Source: Gemmatimonas sp.
GTDB taxonomy: Bacteria > Gemmatimonadota > Gemmatimonadetes > Gemmatimonadales > Gemmatimonadaceae
NCBI RefSeq assembly: GCF_021298855.1
Contig: NZ_JAJTHI010000016.1
Location: 1-64,000, forward strand
Direction: 5' to 3'
Length of the DNA stretch: 64,000 nt
Part shown: one piece after another, positions 45,694-54,723 of the stretch
How positions within the stretch are numbered: position 1 is the first letter of the stretch
Layout of the letters: each line of letters begins with the position of its first letter
Position numbers and translations under genes: made by a program
The notes under the pieces: generated by a model
What the model was told of the DNA's origin: nothing
The model's database searches: none
Seen by the model: only the letters and a program-made list of their open reading frames with translations

Positions 45694-47814
45694 ATGTCGA
45701 AATCGTTGCGGTATCACCTGTGCACCGGCCTGCTCGGCGCCACGAGCCTGGCGCTCGCGGCGGCGCCGGCGTTGGCGCAGGGCACGGCGGGTGACAGCCG
45801 GCGGCCGGTGCGCCTGGCGGCCGGTGTCGCCCGCGCCACCAACGCGTCGCCGGCGGTGGCAGAGGCGGCGCGGCAGGGTGATCTGGAGCGGGTGCGCGCG
45901 CTCGTCGCGCAACGCAACGATGTGAACATCCCGTTGGGTGACGGCATGACGGCGCTGCACTGGGCGGCCGAGCGCGGCGATGCCGCCATGGCGACGGCGC
46001 TGCTCAAGGCCGGTGCCAAGGTCACGCCCACGACGCGCAACGGCGGGTACACGCCGCTGCACATCGCGGCGCGCGCCGGCAACGGCGCGGTGGTGCAGGC
46101 CCTGCTGGCGGGGGGCGCCGATCACAAGGTGCTCACCAGCACCGGCGTGACCGCGCTGCATCTGGCGGCTCAGTCGGGTGACGTGGCCAGCGTGAACGCG
46201 CTGGTGACCAGGAAGGCCGACCTCAATGCGCGCGAAACGACCTGGGGGCAGACGCCCCTCATGTTCGCCGCCGCTGCGGATCGCCCCGGGGCCGTGACGG
46301 CGCTGCTCAAGGCTGGCGCCACGTCGTCGCTCAAGACCAACACGCTCGACCTCACCGAAGAGCTGGCGCGGCAGCAGGCGGCGGCGCGCAAGCGCAACGA
46401 AATGCTCTTCGCCGCGTTGCCGACGGCGATGCGCGATTCGGCCATGAAGGCCATTGCCAAGCAGGAAGCCGAGCAGGCCGCGCTGCGCCGCCAGTTCGGG
46501 TTGGGCGTGGAGCCGGTGCCGGCGGCGGACACCGCCAAGAAGGCCGCACCGGCGGCGGCTGCCGGCGCGACTCCCGCCGGCGCTCCGGCCGCGGCGCCCG
46601 TGGCGGCCGCCCCGCGTGCCGACAGTGCGCGGACGCCGCGCATCGGGCTGATTGCCCCGCCGGTGAATGCCCTCACGCCCAAGCAGATCGAGGAGGCCAT
46701 TCTCGCGGGCCGGGCCATGTACGAGCGCAAGGATCTCGGTAAGACCACCGAGACCGTGGTGCCGCGCGATACCACCAACGGGTTCCAGGCCGGCTACGAG
46801 GCCACCGTGGGCAGCATGGGTGGCCTCACCGCGATGCACCACGCGGTGCGTCAGGGGAACATGGCCGCCGCGCTGGCGCTGCTCGACGGTGGCGCGGACA
46901 TCAACGAAGTGTCGGCCACCGACAGCGTCACGCCGCTGCTGCACGCCACCATCAACGGGCACTACGACCTGGCGATGGAGCTGGTGAAGCGCGGCGCCAA
47001 CGTGAAGCTCACCAGCACGCACGGGCTGTCGCCGCTGTACGCGTCCATCAACACCTTCTGGCACCCGCGGTCGCGCTATCCGCAGCCGCAGGCGGTGCAG
47101 CTGCAGAAGACGACGCACTACGAACTCATGAACGCGCTCATCAAGGCCGGTGCCGATGTGAACGTGCGCATGAAGAAGAACATCTGGTTCTTCGGCTACA
47201 GCAACTGCGGCAACGCGAACTGCGGGCTCGAACTGCTCGACGGTACCACGCCGTTCTGGCGGGCCACGTACGCGGTGGACCTCGAGGCCATGAAGCTCCT
47301 CAAGAAGGCCGGCGCCATCGATACGATTCCGTCGTACCGTCCACCGCAGCTCGGCCGTCGTCGTCCGCCCACGCAGGGGGAGGGCGCCGGCTGGCGTCCC
47401 GACGCGGCGCTCGACAGTGCGTCGAAGGCCGTGCCGCCGGGCATCGGGACGTATCCCATTCACGCCGCGGCGGGGGTGGGCTACGGCAACGGCTTCGCCG
47501 GGAATGCGCACCGCCATGCCCCCGATGGGTGGATGCCGGCGATGAAGTACCTGGTGGAAGAGCTGGGGCACGACGTGAACAAGCGCGACCTCAACGGCTA
47601 CACGCCGCTGCATCACGCCGCCTCGCGTGGCGACAACGAGATGATCCTGTATCTCGTGAGCAAGGGCGCCGACCCCAAGGCCGTGGGGCGTGACTTCCGC
47701 ACCACCGTGGACCTCGCCAATGGCCCCGTGCAGCGTCTGCGTCCGTTCCCGGAAACCATCCAGCTGCTGGAGAAGCTGGGGGCACGGAACAATCATCGGT
47801 GCGTGGGCTGCTGA
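45694..47814 (+). CDS. Exported ankyrin-repeat protein
   Basis: 706-residue protein with a signal peptide ending ALAQG near residue 30; GAGGAG lies seven bases before the ATG. The first ankyrin block (about 45-220) has four to five repeats, such as DGMTALHWAAERGDAAMATA, GYTPLHIAARAGNGAVVQAL and GVTALHLAAQSGDVASVNAL. A helical, charge- and Ala/Pro-rich linker follows (about 220-330). The second block (about 365-690) includes GLTAMHHAVRQGNMAAALAL and GYTPLHHAASRGDNEMILYL with long insertions between repeats and a CNAC/NCGL segment. Ankyrins bind proteins, so it probably scaffolds the haem and DUF1552 proteins. Such exported ankyrins recur beside these families, from memory. Confidence 0.9.
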   Translation: MSKSLRYHLCTGLLGATSLALAAAPALAQGTAGDSRRPVRLAAGVARATNASPAVAEAARQGDLERVRALVAQRNDVNIPLGDGMTALHWAAERGDAAMATALLKAGAKVTPTTRNGGYTPLHIAARAGNGAVVQALLAGGADHKVLTSTGVTALHLAAQSGDVASVNALVTRKADLNARETTWGQTPLMFAAAADRPGAVTALLKAGATSSLKTNTLDLTEELARQQAAARKRNEMLFAALPTAMRDSAMKAIAKQEAEQAALRRQFGLGVEPVPAADTAKKAAPAAAAGATPAGAPAAAPVAAAPRADSARTPRIGLIAPPVNALTPKQIEEAILAGRAMYERKDLGKTTETVVPRDTTNGFQAGYEATVGSMGGLTAMHHAVRQGNMAAALALLDGGADINEVSATDSVTPLLHATINGHYDLAMELVKRGANVKLTSTHGLSPLYASINTFWHPRSRYPQPQAVQLQKTTHYELMNALIKAGADVNVRMKKNIWFFGYSNCGNANCGLELLDGTTPFWRATYAVDLEAMKLLKKAGAIDTIPSYRPPQLGRRRPPTQGEGAGWRPDAALDSASKAVPPGIGTYPIHAAAGVGYGNGFAGNAHRHAPDGWMPAMKYLVEELGHDVNKRDLNGYTPLHHAASRGDNEMILYLVSKGADPKAVGRDFRTTVDLANGPVQRLRPFPETIQLLEKLGARNNHRCVGC

Positions 47815-47848
47815 GGCAGCGATTGTTGTAGAGCGGGTGGGGTCAACC

Positions 47849-48045
47849 GCAGACGGCAGACGGCAGGAACCACAGTGGGCAGTACGGCAGGGATGAGGTG
47901 GAACAAAACGGGCGCCACTGCTTCGCAGGGCGCCCGATTTCCTTTGCGGTGGGGACATCGGCGGCGGCGCGCAGCGCACGCCGCCGTGTTGTTCTTCCGC
48001 ATCCCTGCCGTCTGCCCACTGTGGTTCCTGCCGTCTGCCGTCTGC
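47849..48045. repeat. Near-perfect 46-bp inverted repeat around two hairpins
   Basis: The left arm (47849-47895, GCAGACGGCAGACGGCAGG onward) and the right arm (48000-48045) are complementary over 46 of 47 bases with a single one-base indel, separated by 104 bp. Both begin with the heptamers GCAGACG GCAGACG GCAGGAA. The spacer holds a terminator hairpin and a second stem (GGCGGCG/CGCCGCC near 47960-47984). The element occupies the whole gap after the ankyrin gene and before the convergent secreted-protein gene. It could be a non-autonomous mobile repeat or a transcription-ending structure. Confidence 0.9.
47905..47945. terminator. Bidirectional terminator after the ankyrin operon
   Basis: CGGGCGCC(A)CTG and CAGGGCGCCCG form an 11-bp stem with one bulge around a CTTCG loop, with AAAA before and ATTTCCTTT after. 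It is 95 bases downstream of the ankyrin stop. Confidence 0.75.
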
Positions 48046-48098
48046 AGGTAATCACACAGCACCTTTCAGGCAGCCGTCAGGCAGCTCTCACCGACCAC

Positions 48099-49127
48099 TC
48101 AGCCCGGCCGCCTCTCCCCTGCCATCATCAGCTTCACATGCTCATCCGCCTGCTGCAGCCCGCCCTCGCCGTTCCCCCAATCCACCCGGCCGTCGGCGTT
48201 GCTGTCGGCACCACTCGTCAGCTGACTGCACAGCGACGCGAGTTGCGCGATGAGTGAGGCCGCCGCCTTGGCGTCCGTGGCCGCCTGGATCTGCGCGATC
48301 AGCGCCACCGCCTGATCGACGCGCGACAACGTCCCGCGCGCGGCGGTCGCGATGTGGGTGGCGTGGATCTTCACATTCCCCGACGCGCCGCTCTCCTTGG
48401 CGGCCAGTTCGATGTGCTGCGCCACGCCGCCGGCGGCCTTGCGCAGGCCGAAGCCCTTGCCCGGCCCGGTGGCCTGCAGCGACGGGTCGAGCGCGTGCAG
48501 CACATGCCCGGCGTGCAGCTTCATGGCCGCCAGATCGGTGGGGGTACGGGTGGCCAGCGTGGCGTGCTGCGACGCCACCACCGCTTCGGCAAAGGCCACC
48601 ACCAGCAGCCCGGCCTTTTCCGGCGTGTCCACGTAGCTGGTGGTGACGTGCCCGATGTGCGTGCCCACCAGGCCAGCCGGCAGCTGTGCGGCGGGCACGA
48701 ACCCCCGCGCGGCGGCCGCCACCACCCGCCCCGGTACCGGCGCGCCGGTGAGCTTGCCCACGATGGAATCGAACTGCGCGCGCAGCTCGGCGTTGCTGCT
48801 CACGAGGAAGCGCAGCCGCTGGTACTCCTCATCGGTCAGCCCGCGCTCCTTGATGACGCGCGATACCGCTTCCCGCTTCTGCTTGGCGAGCTCGAGTTGC
48901 GCGTCGGGCGTTTTGTTCTTGGCTTGCGCCGCCCGGGCGTCGGCGGAGTCGTGCACCGCGCTGAGCGTGAGGTGCATCTCCGCCAGCTGACGCACTTCGG
49001 CCAGCGAGGGAAGGCGGGCGGGTGCGGCGGCGCTACCGCTGGTGGACTGTGCGTGGCCGAGGGCCGGCAACCACAGGGCCAGCATCGCGGCGGCAGCGTA
49101 CGGCGGGAGGGAGAGCGTACGGGTCAT
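48099..49127 (-). CDS. Exported protein of unknown function with C-terminal EF-hand/dockerin-like loop
   Basis: 342-residue exported protein. The signal peptide starts MTRTLSLPPYAAAAMLALWL with the site at GHAQ. The N-terminal part is helical and charged (LELAKQKREAVSRVIKERGL then TDEEYQRLRFLVSSNAEL), like DUF4168-type domains, and the middle is His- and Ala-rich (HIGHVTTSY, KLHAGHVLHAL, IHATHIATAARG), perhaps binding metal. The end carries DSNADGRVDWGN, which fits the first ligands of a calcium loop (D-x-N-x-D-G), like dockerin or EF-hand. No family was recognised. It converges on the ankyrin operon and is divergent from the creatininase-family gene. Confidence 0.7.
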   Translation of the reverse strand: MTRTLSLPPYAAAAMLALWLPALGHAQSTSGSAAAPARLPSLAEVRQLAEMHLTLSAVHDSADARAAQAKNKTPDAQLELAKQKREAVSRVIKERGLTDEEYQRLRFLVSSNAELRAQFDSIVGKLTGAPVPGRVVAAAARGFVPAAQLPAGLVGTHIGHVTTSYVDTPEKAGLLVVAFAEAVVASQHATLATRTPTDLAAMKLHAGHVLHALDPSLQATGPGKGFGLRKAAGGVAQHIELAAKESGASGNVKIHATHIATAARGTLSRVDQAVALIAQIQAATDAKAAASLIAQLASLCSQLTSGADSNADGRVDWGNGEGGLQQADEHVKLMMAGERRPG

Positions 49128-49298
49128 GCTGAATGCTCGCGCAAAGCCATCTCCAACGCAAAGGGTCGTGGGCGAAGGGCCCCGCTGCAATACGCCGGTC
49201 GGCAACCGGCCGTTGTCGCCACCCGCTCTGGCGGAGATGGCGCGCGGGGCGCATTGTCGTGCGTCCGGATTTCACCCTCCTCCTCGGGAGCTCCCCGC

Positions 49299-50258
49299 AT
49301 GCCCGCGATGTCCACGTTCCCCATGCCCCGCACGCTGCTGCGCCGCGCCCTCGTGGCCGCCGGCGCCCTCACCCTGGTCAGCACCGCCGTTGACGCCCAG
49401 CAGCCGCGTCCCCGCGACCCGCGCAGCATGGGCGGCGGCAACTGCGCCGACAACCCGTACAACTGCAAGGACACGCCCAACCCGCTGCCGGCCCCCAACA
49501 CGGTGTGGCTCGAGGAAATGACGTGGATGGATGTGCGCGATGCCATTGCCGCCGGCAAGACGACGGTGATCGTGCCCACCGGCGGCATGGAGCCCAATGG
49601 CCCGTGGCTCGTGACGGGCAAGCACAATTACGTGCTGCACACCAACTGCGACGCCATTGCGCGCAAGCTGGGGAACGCGCTCTGCGCTCCCATCGTGAAG
49701 TTCGTGCCGGAGGGCAGCTATGATCCGCCGTCGGGGCACATGACCAGCCCGGGCACGATCACGGCGCGCGAAGGCACCTTCCGCGCCCTGCTCACCGACA
49801 TCGCCGCCAGCCTCAAGGCGCACGGCTTCACGACCATCATCTACATCGGCGACAGCGGCGGCAATCAGGCGGGGCAGCGGGCCGTGGCCGATTCGCTCAC
49901 GATGCTCTGGAAGGGCGCGCCCATCGTGGCCCATGTGCAGGAGTACTACGACTACGCGAGCGTGGCCAAGCACATGGAGAGCAAGGGGGTGCACCCCTCC
50001 AAGGCCGACGGCCTGCACGATGACCCGGAGATCTCGCTCAACATGTTCATCGACGATCCGAAGAGCATCCGGTACGACGAACGGGTCAAGGCGGGCAAGG
50101 CCGAGATCAACGGCGTGTCGCTCACCGATCGCAAGAAGATCACCGCCTGGGCCAGGGAGGTCGTGGCATTCCGTGCGCAGGTCACGGTGGATGCGATCAA
50201 CAAGGCGATCGCCAACAAGGGTACGCTGCCGGCGCCGCCGCGCACCCGCGGGAACTGA
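49299..50258 (+). CDS. Exported creatininase-family protein with altered metal site
   Basis: 319-residue protein. The signal peptide has a basic region (PRTLLRRALVAAGALTLV) and ends near VDAQQ. The creatininase fold is recognisable: VPTGGMEPNGPWLVTGKHN where the family has EqHGpHLPlgtD, and YIGDSGGNQ where it has NgHGGN. Compared with the canonical site, Glu98 is kept, but the first His is Asn100, the Asp is His109, and the later His of GHGG is Ser. Zinc or manganese binding of the usual kind is doubtful. Family enzymes hydrolyse cyclic amides or formamides. GGGAG lies nine bases before the ATG. A GC-rich hairpin follows the stop. Confidence 0.83.
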   Translation: MPAMSTFPMPRTLLRRALVAAGALTLVSTAVDAQQPRPRDPRSMGGGNCADNPYNCKDTPNPLPAPNTVWLEEMTWMDVRDAIAAGKTTVIVPTGGMEPNGPWLVTGKHNYVLHTNCDAIARKLGNALCAPIVKFVPEGSYDPPSGHMTSPGTITAREGTFRALLTDIAASLKAHGFTTIIYIGDSGGNQAGQRAVADSLTMLWKGAPIVAHVQEYYDYASVAKHMESKGVHPSKADGLHDDPEISLNMFIDDPKSIRYDERVKAGKAEINGVSLTDRKKITAWAREVVAFRAQVTVDAINKAIANKGTLPAPPRTRGN

Positions 50259-50260
50259 AC

Positions 50261-50284
50261 GGGGCGCCCGCCAGGGGCGCCCCC
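50261..50284 (+). terminator. GC-rich hairpin after the creatininase-family gene
   Basis: GGGGCGCCC, GCCA loop, GGGGCGCCCC: a 9-10 bp stem, three bases after the stop codon. No T-run follows, so it may be a Rho-assisted terminator or transcript stabiliser. Confidence 0.5.
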
Positions 50285-50350
50285 GTACCACCCCCGTCAC
50301 CCTCCCGGTGCCGTCACGTACCCCCGGCGGGGCATGATTATCCTTCACGG

Positions 50351-53002
50351 ATGTTCATGTCCCGCTTTTCGTTTGCGGTGGCCCTATTGTGCGCCGCAAC
50401 CGCCTCGGCCGTGTCGGCCCAGCCCACCATGCGCGCGCACTGGCTGCCCGCGCCCATCACTCTGGACGGGAAGCTCGACGAACCGGTATGGCGCCAGGCG
50501 GCGCCGGCGACCGGCTTCGTGCAGCGCGTGCCGGCAAATGGCGAGAAGGCCTCGCAGCGCAGTGACGTGTGGGTGGCGTACGATGCCGACGCCCTGTACG
50601 TGGGCGTACGCAACTTCGACACGGCGCCCGACAGCATCGCGCAACAGCTCGGACGCCGTGATGCCGACGATATCTACTCGGACTGGTTCTTTCTGGGCCT
50701 CGACAGCTACGGCGACCGGCGCACCGCCTTCGTCTTCGGGGTCAACCCGCGCGGCGTCCTGCGCGACGTGTACCTGTTCAACGACACCGAGGCCGACGAC
50801 TCGTGGGATGCCGTGTGGAACGTGGCCGCGCGCGTCGACAGCGCCGGGTGGACGGCCGAGTTCCGCATTCCGCTGTCGCAGCTGCGCTACGACGTGAACG
50901 GGGCCGTGGGGGCGGTGCGCCCGTGGGGGGTAAACTTCTCGCGCGAGATCGCGCGCCTTGGTGAAGAGTCGCTCTGGTCGCCGGCGCCGGCCAATGCCCC
51001 GGGATTCGTCTCCCGTTTCGGGACGCTCACGGGGCTCGACTCGCTGCGGCCGCCGTCGCGCACGGAGTTCATTCCCTACGTGCGCGCGCAGGTGGAGACG
51101 CAGCCACCAGCGGGGCGCAACCGCTTCACGCCGGGGCAGGCGTTGGCGGGCGCGGTGGGGGGCGACCTGCGCGTGAAGCTGCCGCAGTCGCTCACCCTCA
51201 CCGCCACCCTCAACCCCGATTTCGGCCAGGTGGAGGCCGATCCGGCGGTCGTCAACCTCACCGCGTTCGAGGTGTTCTTTCAGGAGCGGCGCCCCTTCTT
51301 CCTCGAGAACGCCGACGGCTTTGCCTTCGGGGACACGCGCACGAGCAACTCCAACGATCCGCCCAGTTTCTTCTACAGTCGGCGCATTGGCCGCGCGCCG
51401 CAGCGCCGCCCGAGCGGTGACGACATCGTGGCCGTGGGCATCAATGCGCAAACCCCCATCGCCGGCGCCTTCAAGCTGTCCGGCACCACCCCGTCGGGGT
51501 GGCAGATCGGGGTGCTCAACGCCACCACCCCGCACGAGCACGCCGAGGTGCTGCGCAGCAACGGTCGGGTGACGCGCGAGGGGGTGGAGCCGCTCTCCAA
51601 CTATCATGTGTCGCGCCTCCGCCGGTTGCTCAACGGCGGCAATACCGGTGTGGGAGCCTTCCTCTCCGATACGCGGCGGGTACTGGACGACTCACTGCTC
51701 GCCGCGCGCGTGGCCTCGAGCGCCACGGTGGCCGGTGTCGACTGGGAGCACGCCTGGCGCAATCGCACGTACACCATCAGCGGCGTCCTGTCCTACAGTC
51801 AGGTGCGCGGGAGCACGGCGGTGCTGCAGCGCCTGCAGCGCGCCAACTACCGCAGCTTTCAGCGGCCCGATGCTGCGCATCTCACCTTCGACCCGTCCCG
51901 CACGGCGCTGGGGGGACACTACGCGGCCCTGTCCCTCGCCAAGACCGCCGGTGACCGCGTGCTGGGCAGCGTGACCTACGAGGAGACGAGCCCGGGGTTC
52001 GAAGTGAACGACCTCGGCTTCCAGGTGCGCTCCGACTTCCGCACGGTGAGTACGGCGCTGCAGTATCGCAACCCGTTCATCAATCGCTGGTCGCGGGCCT
52101 GGTCGCTTGGCACCTTCAGCACCTTCGCCGACAACTTCGGCGGTGATCAGGTGGAGCAGCGGTACGCGCTCTTCGGCGAGGTGACGTTACTCAACTTCTG
52201 GGAGCTGTCCCTGCGCAACTCGGTCTCGCCGCAAACCCTCAGTGATCGCCTGCTGCGCGGTGGGCCGCTGGCCGTGCGGCCCCGGTCGCTCGATCAGGGG
52301 TTCGAACTCACCACCGACTCGCGCAAGCCCATCATCCTGTCGCTCGAGCTCGGGCGCAGCACCGATGTGGCGGGGCGCCGTCAGGTGAGCGTGGAAACGG
52401 AAATCGACTGGCGGCCGCTGCCGCAGCTGCGTCTGCGTCTCGGCCCCGAGTACTCGACCGCGCGCGCCGTCGATCAGTACGTGCAGCGTGCGCTCGATCC
52501 GCGTGCGGCTGCAACCTTCGGCGCGCGGTATGTCTTCGCCAACGTGCAGCAGCGTGAGGCGCGGCTCAACACGCGGCTCGACTGGACCTTTTCGCCCTGG
52601 CTGTCGCTGCAGCTGTTCCTGCAGCCGTTCGCATCGGCGGGACAGTTCTCCCGGTTCAAGGAGTTCACCACGCCGCGTGCATTCCGGTTTGCCGAGTATG
52701 GCGTGGACGCGGGAGAGGTCACCACGGTGAGCGGCGGGCAGCGAATCGACCCCGACGGCGCGGGGCCATCCCCGGCCTTCATCGTGCCCACGCAGGACTT
52801 CACCGTGCGGGCGCTACGCGGCAATGCCGTGCTGCGGTGGGAGTACCAGCCCGGTTCGGCACTCTTCTTCGTCTGGTCGCAGCAGCGCGAGGTGGAGCTC
52901 GAGGTGGCCAACTTCGGTGTCGCCAACCAGGTGGGCCGTGCCTTCGCCGACCCGGGGCGCCACGTCTTTCTCATCAAGTATTCGAAATGGATCGGTCGAT
53001 GA
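50351..53002 (+). CDS. DUF5916 protein with N-terminal CBM9-like domain, second copy
   Basis: 883-residue paralogue of the protein at 5325-7706. The signal peptide (MFMSRFSFAVALLCAATASA) ends at VSAQ. CBM9-like residues about 25-230 begin PITLDGKLDEPVWRQAAPA. The DUF5916 block QERRPFFLENADGFAFG and the barrel strands follow, ending FLIKYSKWIGR. Compared with the first copy it is longer and has a better signal peptide, but the order is the same. It probably sits in the outer membrane; ligand unknown. Its stop overlaps the ATG of the small lipoprotein gene by four bases, so the two are coupled. Confidence 0.92.
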   Translation: MFMSRFSFAVALLCAATASAVSAQPTMRAHWLPAPITLDGKLDEPVWRQAAPATGFVQRVPANGEKASQRSDVWVAYDADALYVGVRNFDTAPDSIAQQLGRRDADDIYSDWFFLGLDSYGDRRTAFVFGVNPRGVLRDVYLFNDTEADDSWDAVWNVAARVDSAGWTAEFRIPLSQLRYDVNGAVGAVRPWGVNFSREIARLGEESLWSPAPANAPGFVSRFGTLTGLDSLRPPSRTEFIPYVRAQVETQPPAGRNRFTPGQALAGAVGGDLRVKLPQSLTLTATLNPDFGQVEADPAVVNLTAFEVFFQERRPFFLENADGFAFGDTRTSNSNDPPSFFYSRRIGRAPQRRPSGDDIVAVGINAQTPIAGAFKLSGTTPSGWQIGVLNATTPHEHAEVLRSNGRVTREGVEPLSNYHVSRLRRLLNGGNTGVGAFLSDTRRVLDDSLLAARVASSATVAGVDWEHAWRNRTYTISGVLSYSQVRGSTAVLQRLQRANYRSFQRPDAAHLTFDPSRTALGGHYAALSLAKTAGDRVLGSVTYEETSPGFEVNDLGFQVRSDFRTVSTALQYRNPFINRWSRAWSLGTFSTFADNFGGDQVEQRYALFGEVTLLNFWELSLRNSVSPQTLSDRLLRGGPLAVRPRSLDQGFELTTDSRKPIILSLELGRSTDVAGRRQVSVETEIDWRPLPQLRLRLGPEYSTARAVDQYVQRALDPRAAATFGARYVFANVQQREARLNTRLDWTFSPWLSLQLFLQPFASAGQFSRFKEFTTPRAFRFAEYGVDAGEVTTVSGGQRIDPDGAGPSPAFIVPTQDFTVRALRGNAVLRWEYQPGSALFFVWSQQREVELEVANFGVANQVGRAFADPGRHVFLIKYSKWIGR

Positions 53003-53448
53003 TGCGCCGGAACACGCGGCTCCTGACCCTGTCGCTGGCCGTCGCCGCCTGCACCGGCGGGCGCGACGCGGCGCTCCCCGCGGCCGACAGCGCCGCGCCG
53101 AGCATCTCCGCCATACCCACGCTGCCCAAGGTGGGGCCGGTGGAGATCGACAGCGGTCCGCCGGTGCGTCTCGACCGCACGGCTCAGGGCGCCCGCGTGG
53201 TCATGCTCCCCGATTCGGGCGATCAGATCAATGCGTTGCAGCCGCCGGTGCTCACCACGAGCAACGGCCGGCGCCTTGCGTTTCGGGGGCCGGCCGTCAC
53301 CAGCGACAGTGCGTACTTCGTGGGTGCGGTGATGCTGCCGCTGGGCCCCGCTGACCTGCCGCTCGAGGGAACGCTGGTCACCAGCTACTGCCGAGCGGGG
53401 GAGAAACTGTGCCGGACGGCGCGTCGCGAGGTGCGCTTCTCGCCGTAG
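52999..53448 (+). CDS. Small lipoprotein of unknown function
   Basis: 149-residue protein with a lipoprotein signal (LLTLSLAVAAC, lipobox VAAC near residue 17). The mature part is mostly extended and hydrophilic, with two cysteines near the end (VTSYCRAGEKLCRTARREV) that could form a disulfide. No domain was recognised. Translation is coupled to the DUF5916 gene through an ATGA overlap, so it may assist or modify that barrel. An ATG four codons upstream is possible. Confidence 0.8.
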   Translation: MMRRNTRLLTLSLAVAACTGGRDAALPAADSAAPSISAIPTLPKVGPVEIDSGPPVRLDRTAQGARVVMLPDSGDQINALQPPVLTTSNGRRLAFRGPAVTSDSAYFVGAVMLPLGPADLPLEGTLVTSYCRAGEKLCRTARREVRFSP

Positions 53449-53513
53449 GTGGATCATCCCACCCGCCAGCGCTCACGGCACGCCGGCGTGCGCGGCCTTG
53501 GCATGGTCGGGGT

Positions 53514-54506
53514 TCACAACGACAGCGGGTACCCCATGACGCGACGGCTCATGACCCCGAGGTCGGCGCGGAAGACGAGGCGCGGCAGGCGCAGGCGATC
53601 GGCGGTGTCCACGACGCGACCACGGGATGTCGTGACGGCCACGGGTACCCCGATCGCCCCCAGCACCGCCACCTCGCGTGCACCGTAGTCGTGCAGCATC
53701 CCGTTGGGATACGCAAACGTCGTGACGGGACGCCCCGTCATCGCCCCAACGATCCGCACGGATTCCGTGATTTCCCACCGGGCAACGGCGGCACTGCAGC
53801 GACTGAGTATGGGGTGCGTGACGGTGTGCGCGCCGAATTGGACCCCTTCCGCGGCCAACTGCTCGACCTGAACGGGCTCCAACGCGCGATACGGTGCCGA
53901 GGGCGCCTCGGTGGCATCGACGCCGGCCTGCCGGGCGAGGTCCGCCAGTACGGCCCGGCGCTCGTCGTCGGGCACCAGCTTGAGCGCGCCACGCAGCTGG
54001 CGGCCCATCCGTCGCCGCCGCTCGGGGTCTGTGAGCTCCACGCGCATGCCCACCAGCTCGATGTCGACGTGTGGGCGGGGCAATCGACTCAGGGCATGGT
54101 CGAGGTAATCGCCCCAGAACCACTGTCGTTCGACCACCGGTCCGGTGGTCAGGAACAGGCTCACGGGGCAGCGGAGTGCCTTGAACATCGGCCAGGCGTG
54201 CGTCGCGAAGTCGGCATAGCCGTCGTCCACCGTCACGGCCACGGCCGGCCCGCCCAACGGCGCGCCCGACAGGAGATCGTCAAGCGCCACGAAGCGAACG
54301 CCCCGTGCCGACAGCACCCGGATGATGTGGCCAACGGTCTCGACCGAATCGCCCGTCCATGCATCACCAGGGCGGACGAACCGGTGCAGACACCAGATCG
54401 ATCGGGGCTGGAGGCCAACGGTGTTCGCCACGGCGGCCCCGACGCGGCTCCCTGCCAACCGCGCCACCGTTCGGAGCGCGGCGCGGTACGTCGTCGATAC
54501 CCCCAT
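53514..54506 (-). CDS. NodB-type polysaccharide deacetylase family protein
   Basis: 330-residue carbohydrate-esterase-4-like protein, which removes N- or O-acetyl groups from polysaccharide with a divalent metal. Motif 1 is TVDDGYADF (Asp94-Asp95), the metal-binding His pair is in FGAHTVTHPILSR, and motif 3 is FAYPNG, so the site looks complete. There is no convincing signal peptide; the N-terminus MGVSTTYRAALRTVARLAG is amphipathic. Family members act on chitin, peptidoglycan or exopolysaccharide; which one is unknown. It converges on the small lipoprotein gene. Confidence 0.9.
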   Translation of the reverse strand: MGVSTTYRAALRTVARLAGSRVGAAVANTVGLQPRSIWCLHRFVRPGDAWTGDSVETVGHIIRVLSARGVRFVALDDLLSGAPLGGPAVAVTVDDGYADFATHAWPMFKALRCPVSLFLTTGPVVERQWFWGDYLDHALSRLPRPHVDIELVGMRVELTDPERRRRMGRQLRGALKLVPDDERRAVLADLARQAGVDATEAPSAPYRALEPVQVEQLAAEGVQFGAHTVTHPILSRCSAAVARWEITESVRIVGAMTGRPVTTFAYPNGMLHDYGAREVAVLGAIGVPVAVTTSRGRVVDTADRLRLPRLVFRADLGVMSRRVMGYPLSL

Positions 54507-54723
54507 TACCTGCCACCCATGCGGCGCATCACCCGCGGCACGGCGCGCGGATGGCACGTTCGCGGGGCATCGCTCCGGGCAGACGCGAGCGTCAAGGACC
54601 AGACGGTCATGAAGGGAAGAGAGAAACGACGAATGGACCGACGAACTGACGGACGACCACGAGGGCAAGCGAGCAACGCCGCGAAGCCCGGCGGCTCGAG
54701 GTCTGAACGACTGCCTGGGCGGC

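Noticed and set aside
44251-47979. Open frame of over 1200 codons on the minus strand across the DUF1552 and ankyrin genes
   Set aside because: It crosses two well-supported genes on the other strand and has Arg/His/Gly-biased composition with no domain.
53478-53491. GCACGCCGGCGTGC palindrome between the lipoprotein and deacetylase genes
   Set aside because: It has no loop and no T-run, and such GC palindromes are expected by chance here.
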